57,346 nucleotides of DNA from Alphaproteobacteria bacterium. GTDB taxonomy: Bacteria; Pseudomonadota; Alphaproteobacteria; Caulobacterales; Caulobacteraceae. The notes below the pieces were generated by a model. The model did not search any database. It was not told the origin of the DNA and saw nothing but the letters and a program-made list of their open reading frames with translations. Position 1 is the first letter of the stretch. Each line of letters starts with the position of its first letter. A program made the position numbers and the translations under genes. The stretch is taken from contig JANXXK010000175.1 of assembly GCA_025350685.1 (NCBI GenBank), positions 1-57,346 of the forward strand, read 5' to 3'. Below, piece by piece: positions 7,988 to 16,746 of this stretch.

Positions 7988-8733
7988 GCGCCTGCCCGGA
8001 CAAGGAAGCCCTGCTGCACGGCCTGCTCGATGGCGAACTCGACGCCGTCAACGCTCAGGCCTTCGAGGCGCATCTGAAGACCTGCGCAGGCTGCGCCGCG
8101 GCGTTCACCGAGCTTCAGGGCCTGAAAGCCCGCGTCGGCGCGCCCGGGGTCGCCTGGCGCGCGCCCGACGCCCTTCGCCAGCGGATCGAGGCCATGACCG
8201 CGCCGGCGCCGCCGCCGCGGCGGACCCTTCGCAAGGCCGCGCCCTGGGCGGTGAGCGGCGTCTTTGCCGCCATCGCGGCAAGCTTGGCGGTCATGGTCGC
8301 CCAGCCCATCGCGATCGCGGGCCTGGAGGACGAGCTGGTGGCCAGCCACGTCCGCTCGACCCTGGCCGAGCATCTGGTCGATGTGCAGACCTCAGACCGG
8401 CACGTGGTCAAGCCGTGGTTCAACGGCCGCATCGACTTCGCCCCGCCGGTGATCGACCTAGTCGACCAGGGCTTCCCGCTGGCCGGCGGGCGGCTCGACT
8501 ACATCGACCACCGGGTGGTCGCCGCCCTGGTCTATCGGCATAACCGACACGTGGTGAACCTGTTCGTCTGGCCGGCGAAGCCGGGCGGAGCCGAGCCCGC
8601 CACCATCGCCCGCGGCGGTTATTCGGTCGTCCACTGGACTGAGCGGGGCCTGGAGTTCTGGGCGGTTTCTGACATCGAGGCCAAGGACTTGGCGAGCTTC
8701 GAACGGGCCTTCCAGGCGCACGCGCCCAGCTAG
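7984..8733 (+). CDS. Membrane-bound zinc-type anti-sigma factor
   Basis: This 249-residue protein begins with the anti-sigma helical domain and the zinc motif HLKTCAGC (H-x3-C-x2-C) around residues 31-38. One membrane segment follows at about residues 86-107 (AVSGVFAAIAASLAVMVAQP) and then a C-terminal periplasmic domain of about 140 residues. The layout is that of an anti-sigma factor holding the upstream ECF sigma at the membrane and sensing a signal outside. The four-base overlap with the sigma gene implies translational coupling and matched amounts. The signal is unknown; the exported phosphoesterase and cupredoxin in the operon suggest an envelope or redox/metal cue, which is inference. 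Confidence 0.9.
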   Translation: MSACPDKEALLHGLLDGELDAVNAQAFEAHLKTCAGCAAAFTELQGLKARVGAPGVAWRAPDALRQRIEAMTAPAPPPRRTLRKAAPWAVSGVFAAIAASLAVMVAQPIAIAGLEDELVASHVRSTLAEHLVDVQTSDRHVVKPWFNGRIDFAPPVIDLVDQGFPLAGGRLDYIDHRVVAALVYRHNRHVVNLFVWPAKPGGAEPATIARGGYSVVHWTERGLEFWAVSDIEAKDLASFERAFQAHAPS

Positions 8734-9854
8734 AGCCCCGCGTAGGCCGCCTCGATCAGCCGGCGAGGACGCTGGTCGCCGAGCAGGTCCGTCGACTGGC
8801 GGTTCATGACATAGGCGCCGCCCAGCTTCCGCTGCGGATCGGCGAAGGCGCAGGAGCCGCCCCAGCCGGAGTGGCCGAAGGTTTGGTCCCCAGGGCCCCA
8901 GGGGTGTGTCGCCTCGTTACGCATGAAGCCTGCGCCCCAGCTCATCTCGAAGGGCAGCACAAGGTCCTGGCCGCGGATCCGCCGGCGGGCGGCCTCGGCG
9001 ATCAGCGCGGGCGAGAGGATATCCTCGCCGTCCAGCCAGCCGTCGTTGGCCAGCGCGCCCATCAGGCGGGCCAGCGCCAGGGCAGTGGCGTGGCCGTTGG
9101 CCGAGGGGATCTCCATCCGCCGCCATTCGTCCTGGCTGCGGCCCGCCGGCTGCGACCATGGCCGCAGGAATGCTGCGATGGTTGCCGAATTGCGCTCGCC
9201 AAAGTTGGGCATGGCGCTGGGTCGCTGCATCTCGGACACCCGGTCGAACTCGGCGTCCGGCAGGCCGATCCAAAGGTCGAGGCCGAACGGCTCGGCCAGG
9301 TCTTCGCGCAGTGCGGCCCCCATCGTGCGTCCTTCGACGCGGCGGAAGACCTCGCCCGCCAGATAGCCGAAGGTGACCGGGTGATAGCCGCTGGCCGTCC
9401 CCGGCGGCCACAAGGGCGCCATGGCGGCGAGCCGCGCGCAAACCGCGCCCCAGTCGAACCACTCGGCGGGGTCCATCCGGTCCGGAAACCCCGCGAGGCC
9501 GGCTTGGTGCGACAACAATTGTTCGATCGTTATCGAGGCTTTCCCGGCCGCGGCGAACTCGGGCCAGACCGAGGCGACCGTCTGCTCGTAGGTCAGCTTG
9601 CCCTCGCCGACCAAGCGGGCGACCAGCAGGGCGGCGAGGGCCTTGGTGGTCGAGAAGATCGGCGTGAGCGTGGTCTCGTCGAAGGCCCGGGTGCGCCGGC
9701 GGTCGGCGTGGCCGGCCCACAGGTCGAGCACGACCTCGCCCGCCTCGACCAGGGTGAAGCGCGCACCCAGTTCCTCGCCGGCCGCGAAATTGGCGGCGAA
9801 GGCGTCCCTGACGGCGGCGAAGCGTCCAGGCGCGTGGCCGGCGATCTCGACCAT
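8730..9854 (-). CDS. Serine hydrolase of the beta-lactamase/EstB class C family
   Basis: This 374-residue serine hydrolase has the class C beta-lactamase/esterase fold. The nucleophile motif SxxK is in FSTTKALAALLVARLVGEGK, the tyrosine motif in GYHPVTFGYLAGEVFRR, and the third motif region in HSGWGGSCAFADP, where HSG replaces KTG. That combination is usual for EstB-like esterases and not for true beta-lactamases, so a role as an esterase or peptidase is more likely than antibiotic resistance. I see no clear signal peptide, so it may be cytoplasmic. Its stop shares the palindrome CTAG with the anti-sigma stop. Confidence 0.9.
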   Translation of the reverse strand: MVEIAGHAPGRFAAVRDAFAANFAAGEELGARFTLVEAGEVVLDLWAGHADRRRTRAFDETTLTPIFSTTKALAALLVARLVGEGKLTYEQTVASVWPEFAAAGKASITIEQLLSHQAGLAGFPDRMDPAEWFDWGAVCARLAAMAPLWPPGTASGYHPVTFGYLAGEVFRRVEGRTMGAALREDLAEPFGLDLWIGLPDAEFDRVSEMQRPSAMPNFGERNSATIAAFLRPWSQPAGRSQDEWRRMEIPSANGHATALALARLMGALANDGWLDGEDILSPALIAEAARRRIRGQDLVLPFEMSWGAGFMRNEATHPWGPGDQTFGHSGWGGSCAFADPQRKLGGAYVMNRQSTDLLGDQRPRRLIEAAYAGL

Positions 9855-9884
9855 GTTGGTCCTTTGGGGCGGGCCTCGTAAGCG

Positions 9885-10715
9885 TCAGAGCTGCTCTATA
9901 CGCAGGGCCGCGGTCGGATGCACCAGGCGCTCTCCGAGCGCCACGATCGGCAGTTCCGGCCGGCCCCAGGTCTGGGCGGCGTGGACGGCCTCGCTGGCGG
10001 CCCGCGCGGCCCGCTCTGCGGCAGCCAGCGGCGTCAGGCCCTCGACCAGCCCGGCGCCGAAGCTGGCGGTGACCAGGTCGCCGGTGCCCTTTGGCGCGCG
10101 CGGCAGCCGGGGGTGGGCAAACAGGGTGGCGCCGTCAGCGTCGGCGTAGATCAGGGCCACCTCGTCGGGCCGCGCGGGGGCCGAGGTGAGCAGGGCGGGT
10201 CGGCCCAGGCTGCGCGCCGCTGCGACCGCGGAGGCGGCGTCGCCGATTTCACGGCGCGAAAGGTGGCTGAGCTCCCACAGGTTTGGCGTGATCCAGTCCG
10301 CCAGCGGCACCAGCCGCGAGGCCACCGCTTCTGCCACCTCCGATGTCACATAGAGGCCGTCGGGCTCATCGCCGAGGATCGGATCGACGACCACGATAGG
10401 CCGGCGTTCGGCCGCGGCGTTGATGCGGGTGAGCGCGTCGGCGGCGATCTCCACCTGGTCGGCGGATGAGAAGTGGCCAGTGATCACCAGATCGACCAGG
10501 CCGAAGATGGCGTCGGCCTCGATGTCGGCCAGCATGCGGGCGAACAGGTCCGGCGGCGTGATCTGGCCCCGCGACCCATCGGCGGGATTGCGGCCGAGCA
10601 TCACCGTCGGCGCCAGCACCGGATCGATCCGGTGCGCGGCCAGCACATACTGCTGGGCAGCGCCGCCGATCCGGCTGGCCGCGACAAAGGAGGAAAGGAT
10701 CAGGGCGAGCGGCAT
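9885..10715 (-). CDS. pdxY: Pyridoxal kinase (PdxK/PdxY type)
   Basis: This 276-residue ribokinase-superfamily enzyme should phosphorylate pyridoxal to pyridoxal 5'-phosphate in the vitamin B6 salvage pathway. It matches PdxY/PdxK, with DPILGDEPDGLYVTSEVAEA, the substrate-binding ITPNLWELSHL, and the C-terminal anion-hole and catalytic-base motif PKGTGDLVTASFGAGL. The N-terminus begins MPLALILSSFVAASRIGGAA, normal for the family. It lies 62 bases downstream of ahcY in the same direction, with a small palindromic region between, so it may be transcribed separately. The symbol follows similarity; PdxK and PdxY cannot be firmly separated here. Confidence 0.85.
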   Translation of the reverse strand: MPLALILSSFVAASRIGGAAQQYVLAAHRIDPVLAPTVMLGRNPADGSRGQITPPDLFARMLADIEADAIFGLVDLVITGHFSSADQVEIAADALTRINAAAERRPIVVVDPILGDEPDGLYVTSEVAEAVASRLVPLADWITPNLWELSHLSRREIGDAASAVAAARSLGRPALLTSAPARPDEVALIYADADGATLFAHPRLPRAPKGTGDLVTASFGAGLVEGLTPLAAAERAARAASEAVHAAQTWGRPELPIVALGERLVHPTAALRIEQL

Positions 10716-10750
10716 GGCGGGGCTAGCTCAGGCGCCGAAATCCTTCCCTA

Positions 10751-10776
10751 TTCGTAAACGAACGCGGTGAACCGCG
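10751..10776 (-). terminator. Palindromic region after ahcY, possible terminator
   Basis: Directly after the ahcY stop, two short palindromes follow one another: CGCGGTGAACCGCG (10763-10776) and TTCGTAAACGAA (10751-10762). They lie between ahcY and the pyridoxal kinase gene. There is no clear T run, so this is a weak terminator candidate. Confidence 0.35.
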
Positions 10777-10777
10777 C

Positions 10778-12169
10778 TTAGTACCGGTAGTGGTCCGGCT
10801 TGAACGGGCCTTCGGTGGGCACGCCGATGTAGTCGGCCTGATCCTTGGAAAGCTTGGTCAATTTCGCGCCGAGCTTTGCCAGGTGCAGCATGGCGACTTT
10901 CTCGTCGAGGTGCTTGGGCAGGGTGTAGACCTGGGTCTGATAGCGCCCGCCGTTCTGCCACAGCTCGATCTGCGCCAGCGTCTGGTTGGTGAACGAGGCG
11001 CTCATCACGAAGCTCGGGTGGCCGGTGGCGTTGCCCAGGTTCACTAGCCGGCCCTCCGACAGCACGATGATCTTCTTGCCGTCCGGGAATTCCACGTGGT
11101 GGACCTGCGGCTTGATCTCGTCCCACTTGAAGTTGCGCAGGCCGGCGATCTGAATTTCCGAGTCGAAGTGACCGATGTTGGCGACGATCGCGTTGTTCTT
11201 CATCGCCCGCATGTGATCGACGGTCAGCACATCCTTGTTGCCGGTGGCGGTGATGAAGATGTCCGCCTTGGAGGCGGCGTCGTCCATGGTGACCACCTCG
11301 TAGCCTTCCATGGCCGCCTGCAGGGCGCAGATCGGGTCGACCTCGGTGACCATCACCCGCGCGCCGCCGTTGCGCAGCGAAGCGGCCGAGCCCTTGCCCA
11401 CGTCGCCATAGCCCAGGACCACGGCGGTCTTGCCGGCCAGCATAACGTCGGTGCCGCGGCGGATGGCGTCGACCAGGCTCTCGCGGCAGCCGTAGAGGTT
11501 GTCGAACTTCGACTTGGTGACGCTGTCGTTGACGTTGATCGCCGGGAACGGCAGCTCGCCGCGCTCGGCCATCTGGTAGAGGCGGTGGACGCCCGTGGTG
11601 GTCTCTTCGGAGACGCCCTTGATGGCTTCGCGGATCGCCGAATAGAAGCCGGGCTTTTCCTTCAGGTAGCGCTTCATCACGGTGTAGAGGGCCTCCTCCT
11701 CCTCGTTCTGCGGGTTGTTCAGGACGCTCGGGTCCTTCTCGGCCTTGGGGCCGAGCACGCAGAGCAGGGTGGCGTCGCCACCGTCGTCGAGGATCAGGTT
11801 CGGATAGCCGCCGTCGGACCACTCGAAGATCTTGTGGGCGTATTCCCAGTACTCGATCAGGGTTTCGCCCTTGATGGCGAACACCGGGGTGCCCGTGACC
11901 GCGATCGCGGCGGCGGCGTGGTCCTGGGTCGAGAATATGTTGCACGACGCCCAGCGCACATCGGCGCCCAGCGCCTGCAGGGTCTCGATCAGCACCGCGG
12001 TCTGGATGGTCATGTGCAGGGAGCCGGCGATGCGGGCTTCCTTGAGCGGCTGGTCCTTGCCGAATTCCGCGCGCACGGCCATCAGGCCCGGCATCTCGGT
12101 CTCGGCGATGTCGATTTCCTTGCGGCCCCAGGCGGCCAGCGCGATGTCCTTGACGATGTAGTCGGTCAT
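10778..12169 (-). CDS. ahcY: Adenosylhomocysteinase
   Basis: This NAD-dependent enzyme splits S-adenosylhomocysteine into adenosine and homocysteine, recycling the by-product of methylation. At 463 residues it has the length usual for alphaproteobacterial forms. Visible features are [20 protein letters not shown], the cysteine-containing [18 protein letters not shown], the Rossmann loop [14 protein letters not shown], and the C-terminal KPDHYRY that completes the partner subunit's cofactor site. The start at 12169 has GAGGA six bases upstream; the four residues before it in the open frame are not conserved. A promoter and a SahR-like operator lie directly upstream. Confidence 0.98.
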   Translation of the reverse strand: MTDYIVKDIALAAWGRKEIDIAETEMPGLMAVRAEFGKDQPLKEARIAGSLHMTIQTAVLIETLQALGADVRWASCNIFSTQDHAAAAIAVTGTPVFAIKGETLIEYWEYAHKIFEWSDGGYPNLILDDGGDATLLCVLGPKAEKDPSVLNNPQNEEEEALYTVMKRYLKEKPGFYSAIREAIKGVSEETTTGVHRLYQMAERGELPFPAINVNDSVTKSKFDNLYGCRESLVDAIRRGTDVMLAGKTAVVLGYGDVGKGSAASLRNGGARVMVTEVDPICALQAAMEGYEVVTMDDAASKADIFITATGNKDVLTVDHMRAMKNNAIVANIGHFDSEIQIAGLRNFKWDEIKPQVHHVEFPDGKKIIVLSEGRLVNLGNATGHPSFVMSASFTNQTLAQIELWQNGGRYQTQVYTLPKHLDEKVAMLHLAKLGAKLTKLSKDQADYIGVPTEGPFKPDHYRY

Positions 12170-12204
12170 TTCAGTCCTCAAGAGAGGGCAATTGGGTTGG
12201 CGGC

Positions 12205-12233
12205 TCTATAGCCGCGGGCGCCCCTTCAATCAA
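12205..12233 (-). promoter_or_regulatory. Putative sigma-70 type promoter of ahcY
   Basis: On the minus strand a -35 element TTGATT (12233-12228) and a -10 element TATAGA (12210-12205) are separated by 17 bases. The predicted transcript would start near 12198, about 30 bases before the ahcY ATG. A small palindrome over the -10 box (12200-12215) would not be part of the RNA. Confidence 0.55.
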
Positions 12234-12237
12234 CAAT

Positions 12238-12259
12238 CATATAAAGATTTCTTTATGTG
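12238..12259. promoter_or_regulatory. SahR-like operator upstream of ahcY
   Basis: The arms CATATAAAGA (12238-12247) and TCTTTATGTG (12250-12259) form an inverted repeat with nine of ten positions matching around a two-base centre. It lies five bases upstream of the ahcY -35 element and overlaps the last codons of the CYTH-CHAD gene. The AT-rich ATAAAGA/TCTTTAT core stands out in this GC-rich DNA and resembles the site I recall for SahR, an ArsR-family regulator responding to S-adenosylhomocysteine. Confidence 0.6.
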
Positions 12260-13722
12260 TTCCAGAAAGGCTCGGCGTCCGCCAGCCGGGCGAGCGCCTT
12301 GGCCGCGCGCTCGACGCGTCTGGGCTTGCCGGCGGCCCGCAGGCCGAGCAGCTCGCCAGCCGCGAAGGCCGCGTCCGAGGGCAGCGACAGGGTGGCGACC
12401 AGGGGCGCGGCGGTGGCCAGATCGTTGAGCTCGCCAAGCTCGGATTGCAGGTCGCGCACGCAGGCGGTGAACGCCGCGACCCGCCTTTGCCCGTAGAGGT
12501 TGGCCAAGGCGTCGGCGGCATAGCGCATCTGCTTCGCAGCGATGCGCAGCTCGTGCAGGGCCTCGTCACCGGCGCCCGCCATGTCCGCGCCGAGCTTCAG
12601 CACCTTGCGGCGGCGGCGTTTCAGCGCCGCCCGGGCGAAGGCCCTCACGGGGCGGTGAGCCAAATGTCCGGCCCGCCAGGGGCCGATCTCCATCCATTCC
12701 GCGGCGTCGATCATCAGCGTGCGGAACCGGGCCGAGGAGACGGTTCGCACGACGTCGGCCCGCGCGCGGCCACGCTCCGCGTCGATGCGGCCGCGCAGCG
12801 CGGCGAGGCCGGCGGCGGGGCTCTGCATCTGCGTTTCGGCGCTGATGAGGCTGTCGGCATAGACATCCAGGTTACGAGCCTCGTCGCAGGCGTGGCCCAG
12901 CCACTGGAGGTCGGCCTTTACGGCCGCCAGGCCCTCGCCCTCGAGCGCCGGCTTGAAGGTGGTGAGCGCGCTGCGGAAGCGCCGCGCCCCGACACGAAGC
13001 TGATGAACGGCCTCGGGCGTGGGATCGTCGCGCAGCAGGGCGGCGTTGGCGGCGACCTGGGCCAGCGCCTTGCGGGCGACCACCTGGAAAGCCTCGCCCG
13101 CCGTCTCGTCGCCCGCCAGCTTCACCGCCGAGCCCTTGCGCGGGCCACCGCCGACGCCGGCGACCAGAGCCTGGCCGCGCGCGGCCTTGCTGTCGAACGA
13201 CAGGTAGAGCGGCGCGGCCTCGCCCAGACTCCGGGCGAGCGCGAAGAGCGCGTCCGGCGCACCCGACTTCAGCTCCAGCTCGACTTCGCAGATCGGAGCC
13301 GAAGCGTCGCCGCCGACCACCTCGCCCTGGTCCAGCGCCAGCTCGATTTCCGCGTCGCCGTGCCGGACCAACCGCTGGCGGCGGCTGACCCGGACGTTGA
13401 AGGCCGGCTTCAGGCTGGACCCGGCCGGCATCAGGTCGGGCAGGGGCCCAAGCCCCGGATCGGGGGCCAAGCCTTCGATCGCCGCCTCATGTTCTTCGCG
13501 CGCCAGGCCCTCGCCGCGCTTCAGGGTCTGCACGCGCAGTCCTTTGCTCTCGCGCACCCGCAGCGAGGCGCCGGCCTTCTGCAGGGCCAGGTCCGGGGTG
13601 TCGAAGTAGACGCTGATCAGCTCGGCGGCGGCATCATCGCCCGGCGGGGCGGCGGCCAGCACAGCGGCCAGATCGTCCGGCCCGCAGGCGAACTTCAGCT
13701 CCACCTCTTGATCGAGGGGCAT
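12253..13722 (-). CDS. CYTH and CHAD domain protein
   Basis: This 489-residue protein joins an N-terminal CYTH domain (about residues 1-205), with its ExExK signature as EVELKF near residue 6, to a C-terminal CHAD domain (about 215-485). The CHAD helices carry the basic histidine-rich patches EAVHQLRVGARRFRSALTTF and EALHELRIAAKQMRYAADAL. CYTH proteins act on triphosphates such as inorganic tripolyphosphate or ThTP, and CHAD domains bind polyphosphate granules, so a role in polyphosphate or triphosphate turnover is likely. It is upstream of ahcY in the same direction, but the ahcY promoter and operator lie at its 3' end. Confidence 0.92.
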   Translation of the reverse strand: MPLDQEVELKFACGPDDLAAVLAAAPPGDDAAAELISVYFDTPDLALQKAGASLRVRESKGLRVQTLKRGEGLAREEHEAAIEGLAPDPGLGPLPDLMPAGSSLKPAFNVRVSRRQRLVRHGDAEIELALDQGEVVGGDASAPICEVELELKSGAPDALFALARSLGEAAPLYLSFDSKAARGQALVAGVGGGPRKGSAVKLAGDETAGEAFQVVARKALAQVAANAALLRDDPTPEAVHQLRVGARRFRSALTTFKPALEGEGLAAVKADLQWLGHACDEARNLDVYADSLISAETQMQSPAAGLAALRGRIDAERGRARADVVRTVSSARFRTLMIDAAEWMEIGPWRAGHLAHRPVRAFARAALKRRRRKVLKLGADMAGAGDEALHELRIAAKQMRYAADALANLYGQRRVAAFTACVRDLQSELGELNDLATAAPLVATLSLPSDAAFAAGELLGLRAAGKPRRVERAAKALARLADAEPFWNT

Positions 13723-13860
13723 GGCCGCCTCTCCGCAATTCCTGGCGGCTCAATAACACCCCAGCGGTGAAAAGGTCTTGCGGCAGATCAAAAGCGACCG
13801 CCGGGTCGGCCGCGGCCTAGCCCGCGCGTCCTTGGGCTACTATCTGCGAGGTCCAGGGGG

Positions 13861-14796
13861 ATGGGTTTGGCCACGATCATTTCAGTAGAGGGTCTTTCGA
13901 AGACCTACGCCGGCGGCTTTCAAGCGCTGAAGGACGTCAGCCTGACCATCGAGAAGGGCGAGATTTTCGCACTGCTCGGGCCCAACGGTGCGGGCAAGAC
14001 CACGCTGATCGGGATCACCTGCGGCATCGTCAATCCGACCTCGGGTCGGGTGCTCGCCGACGGCCATGACGTGGTCAAGAACTACCGCGCCGCCCGCCAG
14101 AAGATCGGCCTGGTGCCGCAGGAGCTTTCGACCGACGCCTTCGAGACCGTCTGGGCGACCGTGAACTTCAGCCGTGGGCTGTTCGGCAAGCCACCGAACC
14201 CGGCCTATGTCGCACAGGTCCTTCGCCAGCTGTCGCTGTGGGACAAGAAGGACGCCAAGATCATGACGCTCTCGGGCGGCATGAAGCGCCGGGTGATGAT
14301 CGCCAAGGCGCTCAGCCACGAGCCGCAGATCCTGTTCCTTGACGAGCCGTCCGCCGGGGTCGACGTCGAGCTGCGCCGCGACATGTGGGAGATGGTCCGG
14401 GGCCTGCGCGAGAGCGGCGTCACCATCATCCTGACCACCCACTACATCGAAGAGGCCGAGGAGATGGCCGACCGCATCGGGGTGATTTCCAACGGCGAGC
14501 TGATCATCGTCGAGGAAAAGGCCGCCCTGATGCGCAAGCTCGGCAAGAAGCAGCTAACCCTGCATCTGCAGGAGCCGTTGAAGGCGGTGCCGGCCGGGCT
14601 CACGCAGTACGCCCTCAGCTTGGAGAACGGCGGCGCGGACTTGGTCTATTCGTTCGACGCCCAGGCGGCGGACACCGGCATCGCCCAACTTCTGCGCGAA
14701 CTGTCGAAGAAGCGCGTCGACTTCAAGGACCTGAAGACCGAGCAGAGCTCGCTCGAGGAGATCTTTGTCAGTCTCGTGCGCGGAGCGGCCGCATGA
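13861..14796 (+). CDS. ABC transporter ATP-binding protein
   Basis: This 311-residue ATPase subunit belongs to an ABC-2 type exporter. Walker A is [12 protein letters not shown], the Q-loop region VPQELSTD, the signature [15 protein letters not shown], and Walker [13 protein letters not shown]; a C-terminal domain of about 80 residues follows, as in YadG/CcmA-like proteins. The ATG at 13861 follows a G-rich run with almost no spacing, so a TTG at 13867 with better spacing is a possible alternative start. The stop overlaps the permease ATG (GCATGA), showing a two-gene operon. The cargo is unknown. Confidence 0.93.
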   Translation: MGLATIISVEGLSKTYAGGFQALKDVSLTIEKGEIFALLGPNGAGKTTLIGITCGIVNPTSGRVLADGHDVVKNYRAARQKIGLVPQELSTDAFETVWATVNFSRGLFGKPPNPAYVAQVLRQLSLWDKKDAKIMTLSGGMKRRVMIAKALSHEPQILFLDEPSAGVDVELRRDMWEMVRGLRESGVTIILTTHYIEEAEEMADRIGVISNGELIIVEEKAALMRKLGKKQLTLHLQEPLKAVPAGLTQYALSLENGGADLVYSFDAQAADTGIAQLLRELSKKRVDFKDLKTEQSSLEEIFVSLVRGAAA

Positions 14797-15554
14797 ACCC
14801 CTATGCGATCCGGGCCATCTATCGCTTCGAGATGGCGCGCACCTTCCGCACCATCGTCCAGTCGATCGCCGCGCCGGTGATCACCACTTCGCTCTATTTC
14901 ATCGTCTTCGGCGCGGCGATCGGCTCGCGGATGAAGGCGATCGACGGGGTGACCTACGGCGCGTTCATCGTGCCGGGCCTGATCATGCTATCGATCCTCA
15001 CCGAGAGCATCTCCAACGGCTCCTTCGGCATCTACATGCCCAAGTGGTCCGGCACGATCTACGAGATGCTCTCGGCGCCGGTCTCGGCCGTCGAGATCCT
15101 GATCGGCTACGTCGGCGCGGCGACCTCCAAGGCGGTGATGCTGGGCCTTATCATCCTGGCGACGGCGCGGCTGTTCGTGCCGTTCGGGATCGCCCATCCG
15201 GTCTGGGCGCTGGCCTTCCTGGTGCTGACCTCGGTGACCTTTTCCCTGTTCGGCTTCATCATCGGCATCTGGGCGGACAGTTTCGAGAAGCTGTCGATCA
15301 TCCCGCTAATGGTGGTGACGCCGCTGACCTTCCTCGGCGGCAGCTTCTATTCGATCAGCATGCTGCCGGCCTTCTGGGGCAAGGTCGCCCTGTTCAATCC
15401 GGTGGTCTACCTGGTCTCGGGCTTCCGCTGGGCATTCTATGGCGTCTCCGACGTCGGCGTCGGGATCAGCCTGGGGATGACGCTGGTGTTCATGCTGATC
15501 TGCCTGACGGCCGTGTGGCAGATCTTCAGGACCGGCTGGCGGCTGAAGACCTGA
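14793..15554 (+). CDS. ABC-2 type transporter permease
   Basis: This 253-residue inner-membrane protein has six hydrophobic segments, the normal layout for a YadH-like ABC-2 permease. The family motif appears around [36 protein letters not shown], with the amphipathic start [20 protein letters not shown]. The start at 14793 overlaps the stop of the ATPase gene. With two dimers it would form an exporter for a lipid, polysaccharide or drug; nothing nearby decides which. It converges with ptsH, three bases apart. Confidence 0.93.
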   Translation: MNPYAIRAIYRFEMARTFRTIVQSIAAPVITTSLYFIVFGAAIGSRMKAIDGVTYGAFIVPGLIMLSILTESISNGSFGIYMPKWSGTIYEMLSAPVSAVEILIGYVGAATSKAVMLGLIILATARLFVPFGIAHPVWALAFLVLTSVTFSLFGFIIGIWADSFEKLSIIPLMVVTPLTFLGGSFYSISMLPAFWGKVALFNPVVYLVSGFRWAFYGVSDVGVGISLGMTLVFMLICLTAVWQIFRTGWRLKT

Positions 15555-15557
15555 AGA

Positions 15558-15836
15558 TCACTCGTCCTCGTCGAACTTGGCGCTGACCAGGGCTTCCAGG
15601 GCGGCCACGGCAGCTTCGGCCTCCGCGCCCTCGGCCTCGATGTCGATGCAGCAGCCGGGGCCGGCGGCCAGCATCATCAGGCCCATGATCGAGCGCGCAT
15701 CGACCGTCTGGCCGTCCTTGGAGACTCGCACCTCGGCGTCGAAGGTCGAGGCCATCTTCACGAACTTGGCCGAGGCGCGGGCGTGGAGGCCGCGCTTGTT
15801 GACGATGTCGACCGTGCGGTTGGCCGTCTGGCTCAC
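15558..15836 (-). CDS. ptsH: HPr phosphocarrier protein of the regulatory PTS
   Basis: This 92-residue HPr-family protein carries the histidine phosphorylated by enzyme I in NKRGLHARASAKFVKMA and the serine phosphorylated by HprK in DARSIMGLMMLAAGPG. It is the last gene of the hprK-EIIA-ptsH set; its start overlaps the EIIA stop by four bases. In alphaproteobacteria this set lacks sugar permeases and has a regulatory role; enzyme I must be encoded elsewhere. An acidic tail (DEDE) ends the protein. Confidence 0.95.
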   Translation of the reverse strand: MSQTANRTVDIVNKRGLHARASAKFVKMASTFDAEVRVSKDGQTVDARSIMGLMMLAAGPGCCIDIEAEGAEAEAAVAALEALVSAKFDEDE

Positions 15837-16237
15837 TTCTCGCCGGCCAACACATAGGAGGCGACGGAGATGTATTTGCGCCCGGCTTCCTGGGCGCAGG
15901 CCACCGCCTCTTCCAGGCTCTGGCGGCCGCGGACGCTGGCGAGCTTGATCAGCATCGGCAGGTTCAGCCCGGCGATCACCTCGGCCTTGGTCTGCTCCAT
16001 CACCGAGATGGCCAGGTTGGACGGCGTGCCGCCGAACATGTCGGTCAGCAGGATGACACCGGCGCCGGTGTCCACGCGCCCACAGGCGGCCAGGATGTCC
16101 TTGCGGCGCCGTTCCATATCGTCTTCAGGCCCGATGCAGATGGCTTCGACCGCGGCTTGCGGCCCCACCACATGCTCCATGGCGAAGACGAATTCTTCCG
16201 CCAGACGGCCGTGCGTAACGATCACGAGCCCGATCAT
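15833..16237 (-). CDS. PTS EIIA component, mannose family (ManX-like)
   Basis: This 134-residue EIIA of the mannose/sorbose family accepts phosphate from HPr on the histidine in MIGLVIVTHGRLAEEF (residue 9). The conserved core VILLTDMFGGTPSNLAISVM is intact. In alphaproteobacteria such a lone EIIA is regulatory and not a sugar importer. The start at 16237 fits homologues. It is preceded by a tandem duplication of the start region that puts a six-codon reading frame upstream, whose TGA overlaps this ATG. It lies between hprK and ptsH. Confidence 0.93.
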   Translation of the reverse strand: MIGLVIVTHGRLAEEFVFAMEHVVGPQAAVEAICIGPEDDMERRRKDILAACGRVDTGAGVILLTDMFGGTPSNLAISVMEQTKAEVIAGLNLPMLIKLASVRGRQSLEEAVACAQEAGRKYISVASYVLAGEK

Positions 16238-16256
16238 GCTCCGAGCCCGATCATGC
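16225..16256 (-). repeat. Tandem duplication of the EIIA start region, with a six-codon leader
   Basis: The 15-base sequence CGAGCCCGATCATGC occurs at 16225-16239 and again at 16242-16256. On the minus strand the upstream copy gives an ATG at 16254 followed by codons for MIGLGA and TGA at 16236-16234; this TGA overlaps the true EIIA ATG (16237) as ATGA. GGAAGAG (16266-16260) lies five bases before the upstream ATG. This could couple EIIA translation to the leader. Confidence 0.55.
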
Positions 16257-16311
16257 AAACTCTTCCAAGGGTATCCCCACCCGCGCGGCAAATCCCGTCC
16301 CGCGAGCCGTG

Positions 16312-16746
16312 CTAAATACGCCTGTTGCCCGCCTCGTCAAAGTGGCTGAGCGCGCGACCGAGTTTCGCAGGGGCCGACGCCTCCCGGGGATCAAGCTCGA
16401 TCAGGGGCGCAGCTATCCCCAGGAATTCGGCGAACCGGGGCTGCGGGATGCGCTCGGCGGGCCCGCAGCGGGCGACGAGGGCGACCGGCGCGAATGGCAG
16501 GGCGCAGACCTCGATGACGTCCAGGCCGCGGACCTCGATCCGCCCGGCCAGGGCCGGCGGGGCGCGGCCGAACAGGCGGCCGGCCGACACCCAGAGCTCG
16601 ACCCGGTCGTCGGCGACCAGCCGGAAGCCGGCGTCCATGGCCCGCAGGGCCAGGTCGCTCTTGCCGGCGCCGGAGGGGCCCTCGATCAGCACGCCGCGCC
16701 AGTATTCCCGGTGCAGGAGCGCGATCAGGCCGCCGTGCACGATCAC
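16312..16746 (-). CDS. hprK: HPr kinase/phosphorylase, short form
   Basis: This 144-residue HprK has only the C-terminal P-loop domain, as is typical for alphaproteobacteria; Gram-positive forms exceed 300 residues. The P-loop is IEGPSGAGKSDLALRAM and the following LVADDRVEL contains the conserved aspartates, with AGRIEVRGLDVIEV further on. It would phosphorylate the serine of HPr. Its start overlaps the stop of chvG by four bases, coupling the PTS genes to the ChvG/ChvI two-component genes. Confidence 0.94.
   Translation of the reverse strand: MIVHGGLIALLHREYWRGVLIEGPSGAGKSDLALRAMDAGFRLVADDRVELWVSAGRLFGRAPPALAGRIEVRGLDVIEVCALPFAPVALVARCGPAERIPQPRFAEFLGIAAPLIELDPREASAPAKLGRALSHFDEAGNRRI

Noticed and set aside
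8730-9854. Beta-lactamase conferring resistance
   Set aside because: The third motif is HSG and no export signal is seen; EstB-like esterases of this kind are common and not resistance genes.
12170-12237. SAH riboswitch before ahcY
   Set aside because: The short palindrome at 12200-12215 covers the promoter -10 box and the predicted leader is only about 30 bases, too short for the riboswitch; its conserved core is absent.
14385-14792. Upstream extension of the ABC permease frame
   Set aside because: It overlaps the ATPase gene in another frame and lacks membrane or family sequence; the coupled ATG at 14793 is clearly better.
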